A stretch of 64,000 bases of DNA from Abditibacteriaceae bacterium (GCA_019239895.1 JAFAZH010000056.1:107228-171227), one strand, 5' to 3'; shown: positions 35,513 through 44,809, numbered from the stretch's first letter. The notes: generated by a model from the sequence alone, not told the origin. Translations and numbers: made by a program.

Positions 35513-38500
35513 TAAGTTACTCTTTTACTGTTATCTCGCTTCCTTTGTTATCAACTGCATAGTGGTAGCAGTCTTAGGTTACAGTCGTATTATGTCGCCA
35601 GCGGCGGCAGCTCTGGCCAATCCTGAAGCGGAATTGCATCCGGTGCGCCTGGGCGTTTATAAACCTCCGCCACAACCTGTGGTTAAACCAACGCCGCCTA
35701 AGCCCACCTTAGCGCAGCATGGGGCTAAATCAAAGAATCGTTTAGCGGCCCACCCCCAACAGACAGCACCTCAACCAACCACGGCTAATACAGATAGGAA
35801 GGCCAGTTCTGAAACCGACGCCGAGAAGGTACAGCGTCTGACCGCCCAAGCAGTTGCTTCTGGTCAGGCCGGGCATAAAGGCACAGCCCCGTCAGGCCGA
35901 TCACACAACAGCCAATCTGGTGCAGGACGCCAATCATCCGGCGGTGCAGCAGGTTCTCGTGGCGAAACTGAAACTGCGGCAGGTCATGGTGGAACCGGCG
36001 AGCGGTCTGCCAGTGCCGGGGGAGCAGGGAGAGGAAGTTCGACCTCTGGCTCCGGTAGCCATCGTGGGGGAGCCGGGCATAAAACAGGAACCGGACATAA
36101 AAGTGGCTTGCGTCTGGCGAAAAACCTCAGTGGCAGAACAGGCTCTGCTGCTGAGAGCGCGGCGGGTGGACAATCATCCGGTGCAGCGTCCAGTCAATCC
36201 AGTGCTGGGCATGGTGGAAGTGAACATAGCACAACGTCAGCTTCCCAAAACGGTGCTGGAGCAATGAGCGGAGCCAAAGCGGGCCAAGTGGCATCTGCTC
36301 TTAGGGGTCATGCTGCTCACCGCACCCCAGTCACGGGACAGAAGTTGGCTTTGCGCAAAACTGCACCTAAAAATAATTCCGGTGTGCCCTCCTTGCAGGA
36401 TAATGATAAAGCATCAGGGATGAAAACGGTGGCGCAGTTAGCCAGCAAAGCAGCGGATGCCAAGGGTAAGACGGTGCGCCTGGCGGCGAATGATCCCGAC
36501 GATAAGAGCAAAGATGAGCCGGGGGCCGAGGATGAGCCAGGGGTGAAATCGCCAGAGGATAAATCCAACGATAAAAACTCTCCTGAAGCTGCCAAGAAAG
36601 AAGCACCCAAACCGCAGACCTCTAATTACATCATGCCCAAGGTGGCCAAGATGTGGACGGTGCGGCCTAATCAGAAGCTTGTGCTGCCTAAAGACTTGAA
36701 GTTGAATATGCCTGCGAACTTGCCGATTGTGCCAGGCGTGAAGCCGCTGACACCGGAGCAAATTGAAGAACTACGTAAGTTGCTGCATCAACAGAATCTT
36801 AAGCAGATGAAGGGCTTAAGCCGGGAGCAGTTAAAGAAGTTTCTCCAGGCACGCAAGGATACCGAACGCCCCAAACCCACCGATTTAAGCAAGGCAGGTT
36901 CAACGGATAGCGAAAAGAAAGACCAAAAACAGCCGGCACGGCCTAAGCCCAGGCGTCCGCGTGTGGCGCGTGAACATCCCGAAGGCGGCGCGGCACTGCC
37001 CGCCGGTTTAACTTCGCCTTTCAAATACAAGCCGTGGAGTCCGGCCTGGCAACGGTATGCTCAGGTCGTCAAGAAGGCGAAAGAAGATCGGGTGTTACTG
37101 GCCCAGAACGCCTCGCCTTTGCCTGCTAGTCCAGAGCATAACGCGCAGCCAAACAGCACTCAAAATAACCAGGCACAACCTAACCCAGCCCAGGCCAATC
37201 AGCCACCTAACGCGCAGGCAGGCAACCCTCAACCTAATACGAATCAAACAGGCAATGCGCAAAGCACCTCGGCGCAGGCGACAGCCCCGGCTAATCAGCC
37301 CGGCGGTAACACTCAGGAGGCGCAGAACGATCAACATGCTCCTTTGCTCGGCACAGGTCAGGGTGGGCAGCCTGCTAATGATTTGCCGAATGGTGTGCCC
37401 GTTCAACCCGGCCCCCCGCAAACTGGTGGAGCTAATAATGGAACTGGTGCTGCTACAGGGAATGTAGCGCCTGATGCACAGGGCAACACTGCTACCGGGG
37501 GACAGGGGGCGAACTCCGGCGTCGGGCAGCCTAATAACGGACAACCAAGCAATGCAGGCGCGACTGGGGCAGGTGGACAAAGTAGCAACCCGGCGGGCAA
37601 TAATCAGCAGAATAACCAACCTGGCAATGTGCTTGGCGGTGGAGACAATACAGGCCAGGCTAACGGCGCTGCGAATACTCCCGCTGGCGGTCATTCAGGG
37701 GTCAATGCCCCATCCGTTAATCCGGCCAATAATGGGCAGGCTGGCGGTAACTCGGCTGGCAACTCCGCTAATGCCACTACTCCGAATAATGGTCAGCCCA
37801 CTGGCAACCCACAAAACAGCAATCAGCAGAATGGTTTATTAGGCAGTGGACAGGCTAACCCTGCTACCGGTGGTCAGCCCATTAACCCCGGAGTCGCTGC
37901 AACCAATGCGCAATCCGGTAATGGGCAGTCGAACAATGGTCAAGCCAATAATGGTCAACCAACTGGGCAAGGCCAGACAAATAATCAAGGTGCTTTACTC
38001 GGCGCAGGCCAAGGCAACGGTCAGCCGAACACCGCGCCACAGAATGGCGGCCAAGCTGGTACTGGCGGGACACCGGGCAACCCGAATGCTCCAGGGCAAG
38101 GCAACCAAGGGGGTCAGCCAAATGCCGGACAAGGTAACAACCAGGGTGGGTTGTTAGGTGGTGGGCAGGGCAGCCAACCTGCTGGTCAAAATAATCAGAG
38201 TGGGCCAACAGGCAACGGGGGCAATCCAGGTGGACTTTTAGGGGCAGGCCAAGGTAGTCCTCAAGCTAATGGTCAACCGGGTGGGCAGCCAGACACTGGA
38301 CAGCGCGGTAATCAAGGAGCGGCTCAAGGTAATGGACAAGGCGGCCTCCTCGGTGCTGGACAGGCGACACCGCCGCAGGGTAATGGACAGCCAGGTAACA
38401 ATCAACCTGGAGGGCGGCAGGGGGGACAGCAAGGTGCTGGGCTACTCGGTGCTGGACAGGGTAATGCTCCTGCGGGCAACCAGCAGGGTAATGGCCAGCA

Positions 38501-40226
38501 AGGCGGTCAGGTAGGTCTGCTTGGTGGTGGGCAAGGTGGCCCTCAAGATAATCAACAAAATAATGGTCAACAGACGAGTGGCCTCTTAGGTGGCGGCCAA
38601 GGTAATACTGCGGCCAACAATGGCGGCAATGGTCCGCAACAAGGGGGACAACAAGGCGGTTTACTCGGTGGCGGTCAGCAGGGTAACGGGGGGAATCAAC
38701 CTGCCGGGCCAAATGGTGGCGGCTTGTTAGGTGGCGATCAGCAGGGTGGGCAGCAGAACGGAAACCAGAACGGCCAGCAGGGTACTGCTGCTGGCGGCGG
38801 TGGCGGCGCGGATGTCAACGCTTTCATGGCGCAGGGCGATGGTGGCCTGGAAGGTGGCGGCTTTGTGGATAGCGAAGGCGTCGGCGGTGAGGGTGATGTG
38901 AGTGGCGATGGCGAAGCGGGTGGTGATGGCAACCAGGCGGATACAGGATTCACCCCGGCGGTTGGCGTATCGCCCAATATGCCGGAGCATAATCACGATG
39001 CGCAGAAGGGCATTCCCGGCGCGTTAGTATTACCTCCACTCCCTCCGGTGGGCACCGAAACCGGCAAAGAGCTTGATCCCCATGAAGTCAAGCCGTCGTC
39101 GCATACCGCCAAGATTATTATTCCCGCGCTGATGCCGCCTCTGCCAACCGCTAAACCCACGGCGCATACCACGAAATCAGTGCCGCCTAAAACAGAGCCA
39201 GTGGAACCAGGCGCTAAGGCGGTTACTATCGCCAAGCCGCGTCGCCTGGCAATGGCTCCCGGTGGCAAGCCCAAGCCGCGCCAATCGGATGTGCCTGTCG
39301 TGGCGTTGAACATTGGTTCCACCAGCGACCAGGGCACGATTCCGATGGACATTATGAAGCAGCCCAGTGTGCCACTGGGAACGGCAACCGATGCGGTTAA
39401 TCCCCCCTCGCCTTCCGAGCAATCGCGCAATGTGCGCTCGTCGGGCGTGGCCCATCCCCAGCCGCGTGGCGGCGCTCCCACGGTGGAGAAGAAAGGCACG
39501 AGTGGCAAGAAGAACGGTGCCTCTGGCAAGCAGGCGGAAACTTCAGAGAAGCCTGTGCGCACGCGACAAACCGCAGAGCAGCGGGCGGTGGCGATGCTGG
39601 TGGATGAAAACCAAATAGTAACGCAGCGCGTTATCGTGAAGAAGACCAAGCAGAAGCCGGTGCGCAATAGCCGGGGCATCAAGGAAGGCTCCAAGAACCC
39701 GCTGCCGCCGATGCCTTTGCCCGACAGTGATGCGGAAATTGGTGATGGCTCTGGTCTCAAAGGTGAGTATTTCCTGGGTCGTAACTTTGAACAATACGAG
39801 TTTACGCGCGCCGACCCCAACCTGGATTTGTTCTGGGGTTCGGATAGCTCGCCCAGCCCGCGCCTGCCTGCCGGGGCCGACTGGTCGTGCCGCTGGACGG
39901 GGAAGATTGAGCCGCGCTATTCTGAAACTTACACCATCTATGCTGTTGCTGATGACGGTGTGCGCGTATGGATTAACCATAAGCTCATCATTGACGACTG
40001 GACGCTGCACGCCCTCATGGAGTATTCTGGCCAGGTGAAACTCGAAGCAGGCAAGCAGTATGATATTCGCGTGGACTACTTCGAGAGTGGCGGCCCTCCC
40101 GCTTCTGTTGGCGTCTACTGGGAAAGCCCCAGCCAGAAAAAAGAGTTCATCCCTGAAGATCGCCTCTTCTATCCCTTAGCCGGAGATAAGGAAGAGATGG
40201 AGAAGGACGAAGTGCCGCACCATTAG
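35502..40226 (+). CDS. Giant TonB-like protein with Gly/Asn/Gln-rich repeat region and C-terminal PA14 domain
   Basis: The ATG at 35502 overlaps the ExbD stop and gives 1574 residues. Residues about 5-30 form a single transmembrane helix (LLFYCYLASFVINCIVVAVLG), followed by a TonB-style proline-rich segment (YKPPPQPVVKPTPPKPT), Ser/Gly/His-rich and Lys/Pro-rich stretches, and a Gly/Asn/Gln-rich tract (about 610-1100) with about 11 LLGxGQ-type motifs. The end (about 1420-1565) is a PA14 domain ('GLKGEYFLGRNFEQ', 'WTGKIEPRYSETYTIYAVAD', 'DDGVRVWINHKLIIDDW'), typically carbohydrate-binding. No canonical TonB C-terminal domain is seen. Its place after ExbB-ExbD-ExbD suggests an energised inner-membrane anchor spanning the periplasm, with PA14 as the contact domain. 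This is an inference. Confidence 0.85.
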   Translation: MFRDKLLFYCYLASFVINCIVVAVLGYSRIMSPAAAALANPEAELHPVRLGVYKPPPQPVVKPTPPKPTLAQHGAKSKNRLAAHPQQTAPQPTTANTDRKASSETDAEKVQRLTAQAVASGQAGHKGTAPSGRSHNSQSGAGRQSSGGAAGSRGETETAAGHGGTGERSASAGGAGRGSSTSGSGSHRGGAGHKTGTGHKSGLRLAKNLSGRTGSAAESAAGGQSSGAASSQSSAGHGGSEHSTTSASQNGAGAMSGAKAGQVASALRGHAAHRTPVTGQKLALRKTAPKNNSGVPSLQDNDKASGMKTVAQLASKAADAKGKTVRLAANDPDDKSKDEPGAEDEPGVKSPEDKSNDKNSPEAAKKEAPKPQTSNYIMPKVAKMWTVRPNQKLVLPKDLKLNMPANLPIVPGVKPLTPEQIEELRKLLHQQNLKQMKGLSREQLKKFLQARKDTERPKPTDLSKAGSTDSEKKDQKQPARPKPRRPRVAREHPEGGAALPAGLTSPFKYKPWSPAWQRYAQVVKKAKEDRVLLAQNASPLPASPEHNAQPNSTQNNQAQPNPAQANQPPNAQAGNPQPNTNQTGNAQSTSAQATAPANQPGGNTQEAQNDQHAPLLGTGQGGQPANDLPNGVPVQPGPPQTGGANNGTGAATGNVAPDAQGNTATGGQGANSGVGQPNNGQPSNAGATGAGGQSSNPAGNNQQNNQPGNVLGGGDNTGQANGAANTPAGGHSGVNAPSVNPANNGQAGGNSAGNSANATTPNNGQPTGNPQNSNQQNGLLGSGQANPATGGQPINPGVAATNAQSGNGQSNNGQANNGQPTGQGQTNNQGALLGAGQGNGQPNTAPQNGGQAGTGGTPGNPNAPGQGNQGGQPNAGQGNNQGGLLGGGQGSQPAGQNNQSGPTGNGGNPGGLLGAGQGSPQANGQPGGQPDTGQRGNQGAAQGNGQGGLLGAGQATPPQGNGQPGNNQPGGRQGGQQGAGLLGAGQGNAPAGNQQGNGQQGGQVGLLGGGQGGPQDNQQNNGQQTSGLLGGGQGNTAANNGGNGPQQGGQQGGLLGGGQQGNGGNQPAGPNGGGLLGGDQQGGQQNGNQNGQQGTAAGGGGGADVNAFMAQGDGGLEGGGFVDSEGVGGEGDVSGDGEAGGDGNQADTGFTPAVGVSPNMPEHNHDAQKGIPGALVLPPLPPVGTETGKELDPHEVKPSSHTAKIIIPALMPPLPTAKPTAHTTKSVPPKTEPVEPGAKAVTIAKPRRLAMAPGGKPKPRQSDVPVVALNIGSTSDQGTIPMDIMKQPSVPLGTATDAVNPPSPSEQSRNVRSSGVAHPQPRGGAPTVEKKGTSGKKNGASGKQAETSEKPVRTRQTAEQRAVAMLVDENQIVTQRVIVKKTKQKPVRNSRGIKEGSKNPLPPMPLPDSDAEIGDGSGLKGEYFLGRNFEQYEFTRADPNLDLFWGSDSSPSPRLPAGADWSCRWTGKIEPRYSETYTIYAVADDGVRVWINHKLIIDDWTLHALMEYSGQVKLEAGKQYDIRVDYFESGGPPASVGVYWESPSQKKEFIPEDRLFYPLAGDKEEMEKDEVPHH
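37340..38790 (+). repeat. Coding Gly/Asn/Gln repeat tract with LLGxGQ motif
   Basis: The motif Leu-Leu-Gly-(Ala/Gly/Thr/Ser)-(Gly/Asp)-Gln recurs at about 37345, 37828, 37990, 38150, 38230, 38345, 38440, 38515, 38580, 38660 and 38720, separated by Asn/Gln/Gly/Pro linkers. The leucine and glycine codons differ between copies (TTGCTCGGC, TTATTAGGC, CTTTTAGGG, CTCCTCGGT and others), so the repeats are old and kept at protein level rather than being a fresh DNA expansion. Confidence 0.8.
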
Positions 40227-40244
40227 TGGCTGGAGGCAGGCGGA

Positions 40245-40420
40245 ATGGCCCTCACCCTCGGCCCCTCTCCCAATACTGGTAGAGGGGCGCACAAACTCAA
40301 ACCTGCTTGTGAGAGTCTGACGCTCTTTGGAATATTGCGTTTGCATTCTGAGCAACATAGGAGTGTGACCTCCCCTCTCCCAATATTAATCTGGGAGTGT
40401 GAGGGCGGGGTGAGGGCCAG
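40245..40420. repeat. Inverted CCCTCACC/GGTGAGGG interspersed repeat
   Basis: TGGCCCTCACCCTCGGCCCC at 40246 and the inverted GGGGTGAGGGCCA at 40407 flank smaller hairpins (CCCCTCTCCCAATACTGGTAGAGGGG). It occupies the gap between the TonB-like and ankyrin genes. The same motif lies inside the CDS at 14262-14312 and near 56555. Confidence 0.7.
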
Positions 40421-40449
40421 CCAGTCTGGTAACTATATTTCATAGAACA

Positions 40450-41769
40450 ATGATAGGTCGAATGTCTCAACCGAAATACCCTGTGCTGAAAAACACCTTT
40501 GCCCTCACTCTATTCTTAGCGGCTAACCTGACAGGCGCGGTGAATGCGGCAGAAAAGCGCACGGCTACCAAGCCTGCGCCTGCTGCCAGTAAACCTGTCG
40601 CAGAGCAGTCAACTACAGCTAATGACCCGCAGCAGAAGCTAAATGCAGCGTTGGTAGAAGCCATTGGAGCCGATGACGCCAAAAAAGTCGCGGCCCTTTT
40701 GCAGCAAGGGGCCAATGTCAATGCGGTAGACGCTAACGGTTCGACGCCACTGATGCAGGCGGCAGCCGCGGCCAATGCGGATGTCATCAAGTTGTTGCTG
40801 GATAAAGGGGCGAATGTCAATGCTCAGGACAAGGATGGCTTCACCCCCTTAACTATTGCTGCTTATTCCGGCCACGCCACCACAGCGATTCTGCTGTTAG
40901 ATAAAGGCGCAGATATTAATGCCGTAGATGCCAAGGGGCATACGGTGCTGATGGGGGCTGCCTATTCGGGCAAGCTGCCGATTGTGCAACTGTTAGTGAA
41001 TCGCGGCGCTAATGTGACGGCCAAAGATAATGAAGACTTCACAGCTCTGATGGTGGCATCTGGCACGGGCAATCCTGATATTGTGCGCTTACTGCTGGAT
41101 AAAGGTGCCGATGTCAATGCGGCGACCAAGAGCGGCTTTACCCCACTGATGCAGGCTGCCGGGACTGGCAAGATTCCCGTCGTGCGCTTATTGTTGGAGC
41201 GAGGCGCTAATGTCAAAGCACGGGCACGGCGAGGTGCAACGGCCTTATTAGTGGCCGCTTATGCGGGCAGTGCTCCCATTTCCGACTTACTGTTGAACCA
41301 TGATGCGGACATCAACGCCAAAGATACCATTGGGCATACACCGCTCATCGGCGCGGCCTATGCGGGTAGCGTTGCCGTCGCTAAGCTACTGGTCTTTCGT
41401 GGCGCGGACATGGAATCCAAAACGCGCAGTGGCTTGAACGCCCTGATGCAAGCGGCTTACTCTGGCCGGTTTGAAGTGGTGAAGTTTCTGGTGGAACGTG
41501 GCGCGGATATTGAAGCTACCACCGGGCATGGTCTTACGGCCTTAATGCAAGCGGCTGGTTCAGGCAGCGCCCCCATTGTGAAGTATCTGCTGGAATGCGG
41601 GGCCGATGTCAACGCCAGAGATAGCAGCGGTCAAACCGCTCTCGATTGGGCGCATAAAAGAGGGCAAGGTGAACTGGCCCAATTGCTAAAGTTGGCGGGT
41701 GGTAAAGAAATGCCCAAGCAAGAAGCTCAAAAGACGGCAGCAAGAAAAGAGAAATCTAATGTGTCGTAA
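40450..41769 (+). CDS. Exported ankyrin-repeat protein
   Basis: The 439-residue protein starts with a signal peptide (VLKNTFALTLFLAANLTGAVNA) and then has about ten or eleven 33-residue ankyrin repeats from about 60 to 420. Repeats show the usual 'GxTPLMxAAxxGxxxIVxLLLxxGADVN' pattern, e.g. 'DANGSTPLMQAA', 'DKDGFTPLTIAAYSG' and 'ARDSSGQTALDWAHKRGQ'. An ATG at 40462 is an alternative start. An ankyrin scaffold acts in protein-protein contacts, here in the periplasm. The last 11 bases overlap the start of the GH27 gene, so the two are likely co-translated. The gene follows the TonB-like gene on the same strand, 223 bases away with a repeat between. Confidence 0.9.
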   Translation: MIGRMSQPKYPVLKNTFALTLFLAANLTGAVNAAEKRTATKPAPAASKPVAEQSTTANDPQQKLNAALVEAIGADDAKKVAALLQQGANVNAVDANGSTPLMQAAAAANADVIKLLLDKGANVNAQDKDGFTPLTIAAYSGHATTAILLLDKGADINAVDAKGHTVLMGAAYSGKLPIVQLLVNRGANVTAKDNEDFTALMVASGTGNPDIVRLLLDKGADVNAATKSGFTPLMQAAGTGKIPVVRLLLERGANVKARARRGATALLVAAYAGSAPISDLLLNHDADINAKDTIGHTPLIGAAYAGSVAVAKLLVFRGADMESKTRSGLNALMQAAYSGRFEVVKFLVERGADIEATTGHGLTALMQAAGSGSAPIVKYLLECGADVNARDSSGQTALDWAHKRGQGELAQLLKLAGGKEMPKQEAQKTAARKEKSNVS

Positions 41770-44700
41770 TCTGTTTCGGTCACTATTTCATAAACATTCT
41801 ATTCTTCATAAAAATAAAAATCGCTTGGTGTCCTCGCAGGAGGACACTCGGCCACAGGCCCTGAGCCGCGAATTTATTCGCCGGGCTTCGATAGCGTTGA
41901 TAGTTGGGACTTTATCTATTAGCACCATCCCCGCCTTCAGCCAAGACCAAAGCACAGCCCCGGTTGCCGCGCCAGCCTCACCCATAGGCATCAGTAAGCC
42001 CACGGCGCAGGATATGGCGATGCTTCAGGGCACTTATCCACCAGATAACGGTATCTGGTTGGAAAGCCTCGATTTGCATAATATGACGGTGCCCTGGGGT
42101 GAGCCGCGCATTGGCAAGTCAGTGGATGGGAAGCCATTGACACTTAAAGGCACCATCTATCCACATGGCATTGGGGCACAAACCCGTAATCAGATGACGG
42201 TTGATCTCAAAGGCGTCGCTACGCGGTTTGTGGCAATGGTTGGTGTAGACGATGACACCAATGGCAAAGGCAATATTGACGTTACGATTTTAGTAGATGG
42301 TAAGAAGGTCGTGGATACTGGCCCGATGCAGGGCGGTGAGGCTCCGCGCTTTATATCCATTGATTTAACCGCCGTGCGCCGCATGGTGGTTGATGCTAAT
42401 GGCGTAGATAATAAGAACGACTCAGGACACGTTGACTGGGCGGGGGCGCTGCTTCTGCTTGACCCCGATGAAAAAGACCGTCCCGAATCGGTAGATTTTT
42501 CAACCAGCGCGGTCGCTTATAAATTGCCTCCGGCTCCCCCGGTTGATCCACACCCAGCCATTCACGGCCCGCTTGTCATGGGTGCCTCACCCAATCGTCC
42601 CTTTGTGTTTTTGGTGCCCGTCACCGGCAAGGGGCCGTTTACTTATGCTGCCGAAGCATTGCCCAAAGGCTTAAAGCTGGATGCTAAAACGGGGGTTATT
42701 TCCGGCGCGGTGAGTGCGGCAGGGACTTATGATTTACGTGTTACCGTCAAGGGGCCAGCGGGTAAAGCAACGAAGACTTTTGGCTTGATTTGCGGCGAGC
42801 ATAAATTAGCCTTGACGCCTCCCCTGGGCTGGAACGCCTGGAATGTTTATGGCGACACGGTGACCGCCGAGAAAATTAAAGACCAGGTGGATTGGCTCGT
42901 CAAGACTGGTTTAGCCGGGCATGGTTTCCAATACATTATCATTGACGATAGCTGGGAAGGTCGCCGCGATGCCGAGGGCAACATTGGCCCCAACAAACGC
43001 TTCGGCGATATAAAATCACTCGCTGATTATGTGCATAGCAAAGGACTGCGGTTGGGCATCTATTCATCGCCCAATGAAGAAACCTGTTCGGGCTACGCAG
43101 GCAGCGCAGGTCATGAGGAAAAAGATGCGGCCTTTTATGCCAGTTGTGGCATTGACTATCTGAAATACGACTGGTGCCAGGCGGGAGGCTCAAAAAAGGA
43201 TACAACCGCTGACGTGATGAAGGATGCTTATAATCGGATGCGCAGCGCCTTGGATAAAGTGAATCGTGACATCCTTTATGATCTGACGCCCTATGGTTTT
43301 GGTAAGGTGTGGGAGTGGGGCGCGGATGTGGGGGCCAATAGCTGGCAAACCAGTACGCAGGTTTCGGACAAATGGGAGAGCATCCAAAATGCTGGCTTTG
43401 ACCAGGGAGATCGTGCTAAGTATGCGGGGCCGGGGCATTGGAACAATCCGGGTTATCTGATGCTGGGTCGGATGAACCCCACCACGCCCCGGTTCCCCCG
43501 CTTGCGGCCTAATGAGCAGATGACACAAGTCACGCTCTGGAGCCTGCTGGCCGCGCCTCTCATTTTGAGTTGCGACATGAGCCAGCTTGACCCCAATAAC
43601 TTTTTCCCCATCACGTCCATGCTGCTTTCTAACGATGAAGTGATAGCCATAGATCAAGACCCGCTGGGTCATGTGGCAACGCATCGTACCGGATGGGGTG
43701 ATTGGGAAGTGTGGACGCGACCGCTGCTCGATGGCACCATCGCGGCGGGAGTGTTTAATAAAACGACGCGTAATCAAGATATTACCTTCAAAATAGGTGA
43801 CCTTGGACTGAATGGCCCCCAGCCGGTGCGTGATGTCTGGCAGCGCAAAGATTTAGGCTCATTTAAGGATACCTTCTCGGCCACCGTGCCTCCCCACGGT
43901 GCCATGCTACTGAAAGTTGGCACGCCACTTTCGCCTTCTAACCAAGTTAGTAGCTGGACGAAGCCTGTTTATATGGTGTCGAACTGGACATGGGGCGATG
44001 GCTTGCGCTGGTCTTACAGTCGCAATGGGGAGGAGTGGCTGACGTTTCCCCATGATAAAGTCTGGCTGAAATCGGAAGTCGGCGACAAGAACATGCAGCA
44101 CAATAATATCCTGCGTGGGCCGGATGGCCTCTGGCACATGATCTGGTCAACGGGGGGCAATGCGCAGGGCTTTGGCTACGCTGCTTCTAAAGACCCGCTG
44201 AACTGGGGCGAGCAACGGTTGATTACAGTTAAGGGCGGTGACTTAGCGGGTGGCATGAAAAACGTGCGCTTCCCGAAGTTGTTCTACGATAAAAAGTTGG
44301 GACAATACGTGATTAGCTTTAGTGCCATTGTGCAAGATGAAGGCAAGGCCAAAATGTGGGGCTACCGCATCTATGCTGTCACCACCAAAGACTTTCAGAC
44401 GTTTAGTGAGCCGAAGCGATTGCTGACCTCCGAACATGGCACCTCCGATGGCACGATTGCCGAAGCTGGGGGGCAATACTTCCTGATCTTCCGCGATGAA
44501 GACAAACGCCTGATTCGGGTTACCACGGCGACTAACCTCGAAGGGCCTTACGATACACAATCGGAACCCTTACCCATCGGCAAAGATGTGGAAGACCCCA
44601 CTCTGGTGCGGCTGAATAATGAATATTATGTCTATTTCACCCGCCATGTAGGACAACAATCTACAGGAGTTGCACGCTCGAAAGACTTAAAGAACTGGGA

Positions 44701-44809
44701 AGATGTTTCCGCGCAGATGAGCTTTCCCAAAGATCACCGTTATGGCAGCATCGTCACCATACCCGAAACAACCCTGCAAGATATACTACGCTCTTCTTAT
44801 GAGCGATAA
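41759..44809 (+). CDS. Secreted multidomain glycoside hydrolase: NPCBM, Ig-like, GH27-like and GH43-like domains
   Basis: The ATG at 41759 overlaps the ankyrin stop and gives 1016 residues. The signal peptide core is 'RRASIALIVGTLSISTIPAFS'. The order is an NPCBM-type sugar-binding domain (about 85-250, 'GTIYPHGIGAQTRNQ'), an Ig-like domain (about 280-340, 'LPKGLKLDAKTGVISG'), a GH27 barrel (about 350-690, 'LTPPLGWNAWN', 'YIIIDDSW', 'YLKYDWC' with nucleophile Asp about 471), and a GH43-like five-bladed propeller (about 710-1000). In 'NSWQTSTQVSDKW' the position of the usual GH27 acid/base Asp (ADI/GDI) is Gln534, so catalysis may be altered. A repeat-like segment encodes residues about 24-44. 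It probably acts on galactosides or a related plant glycan. Confidence 0.9.
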   Translation: MCRNLFRSLFHKHSILHKNKNRLVSSQEDTRPQALSREFIRRASIALIVGTLSISTIPAFSQDQSTAPVAAPASPIGISKPTAQDMAMLQGTYPPDNGIWLESLDLHNMTVPWGEPRIGKSVDGKPLTLKGTIYPHGIGAQTRNQMTVDLKGVATRFVAMVGVDDDTNGKGNIDVTILVDGKKVVDTGPMQGGEAPRFISIDLTAVRRMVVDANGVDNKNDSGHVDWAGALLLLDPDEKDRPESVDFSTSAVAYKLPPAPPVDPHPAIHGPLVMGASPNRPFVFLVPVTGKGPFTYAAEALPKGLKLDAKTGVISGAVSAAGTYDLRVTVKGPAGKATKTFGLICGEHKLALTPPLGWNAWNVYGDTVTAEKIKDQVDWLVKTGLAGHGFQYIIIDDSWEGRRDAEGNIGPNKRFGDIKSLADYVHSKGLRLGIYSSPNEETCSGYAGSAGHEEKDAAFYASCGIDYLKYDWCQAGGSKKDTTADVMKDAYNRMRSALDKVNRDILYDLTPYGFGKVWEWGADVGANSWQTSTQVSDKWESIQNAGFDQGDRAKYAGPGHWNNPGYLMLGRMNPTTPRFPRLRPNEQMTQVTLWSLLAAPLILSCDMSQLDPNNFFPITSMLLSNDEVIAIDQDPLGHVATHRTGWGDWEVWTRPLLDGTIAAGVFNKTTRNQDITFKIGDLGLNGPQPVRDVWQRKDLGSFKDTFSATVPPHGAMLLKVGTPLSPSNQVSSWTKPVYMVSNWTWGDGLRWSYSRNGEEWLTFPHDKVWLKSEVGDKNMQHNNILRGPDGLWHMIWSTGGNAQGFGYAASKDPLNWGEQRLITVKGGDLAGGMKNVRFPKLFYDKKLGQYVISFSAIVQDEGKAKMWGYRIYAVTTKDFQTFSEPKRLLTSEHGTSDGTIAEAGGQYFLIFRDEDKRLIRVTTATNLEGPYDTQSEPLPIGKDVEDPTLVRLNNEYYVYFTRHVGQQSTGVARSKDLKNWEDVSAQMSFPKDHRYGSIVTIPETTLQDILRSSYER
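41828..41890. repeat. Repeat-like palindromic segment within the GH27 gene N-terminus
   Basis: A perfect hairpin (GTGTCCTCGCAGGAGGACAC, 41828-41847) is followed by GCCGCGAATTTATTCGCCGG. The second part matches the intergenic motif GCCGCGAATTGATTCGCC at 26015-26034. The frame runs through it as SSQEDTRPQALSREFIRR, just before the signal peptide core. Confidence 0.6.

Noticed and set aside
37057..38712. Long open frames on both strands across the Gly/Asn/Gln tract
   Set aside because: Repetitive, low-stop composition keeps several frames open. Only the plus frame is continuous with the ExbD-coupled start and the PA14 domain.
38993..39820. 275-codon minus-strand frame opposite the PA14 gene
   Set aside because: It is antisense to a strong coding frame with recognisable domain content and shows no domain or ribosome binding site.
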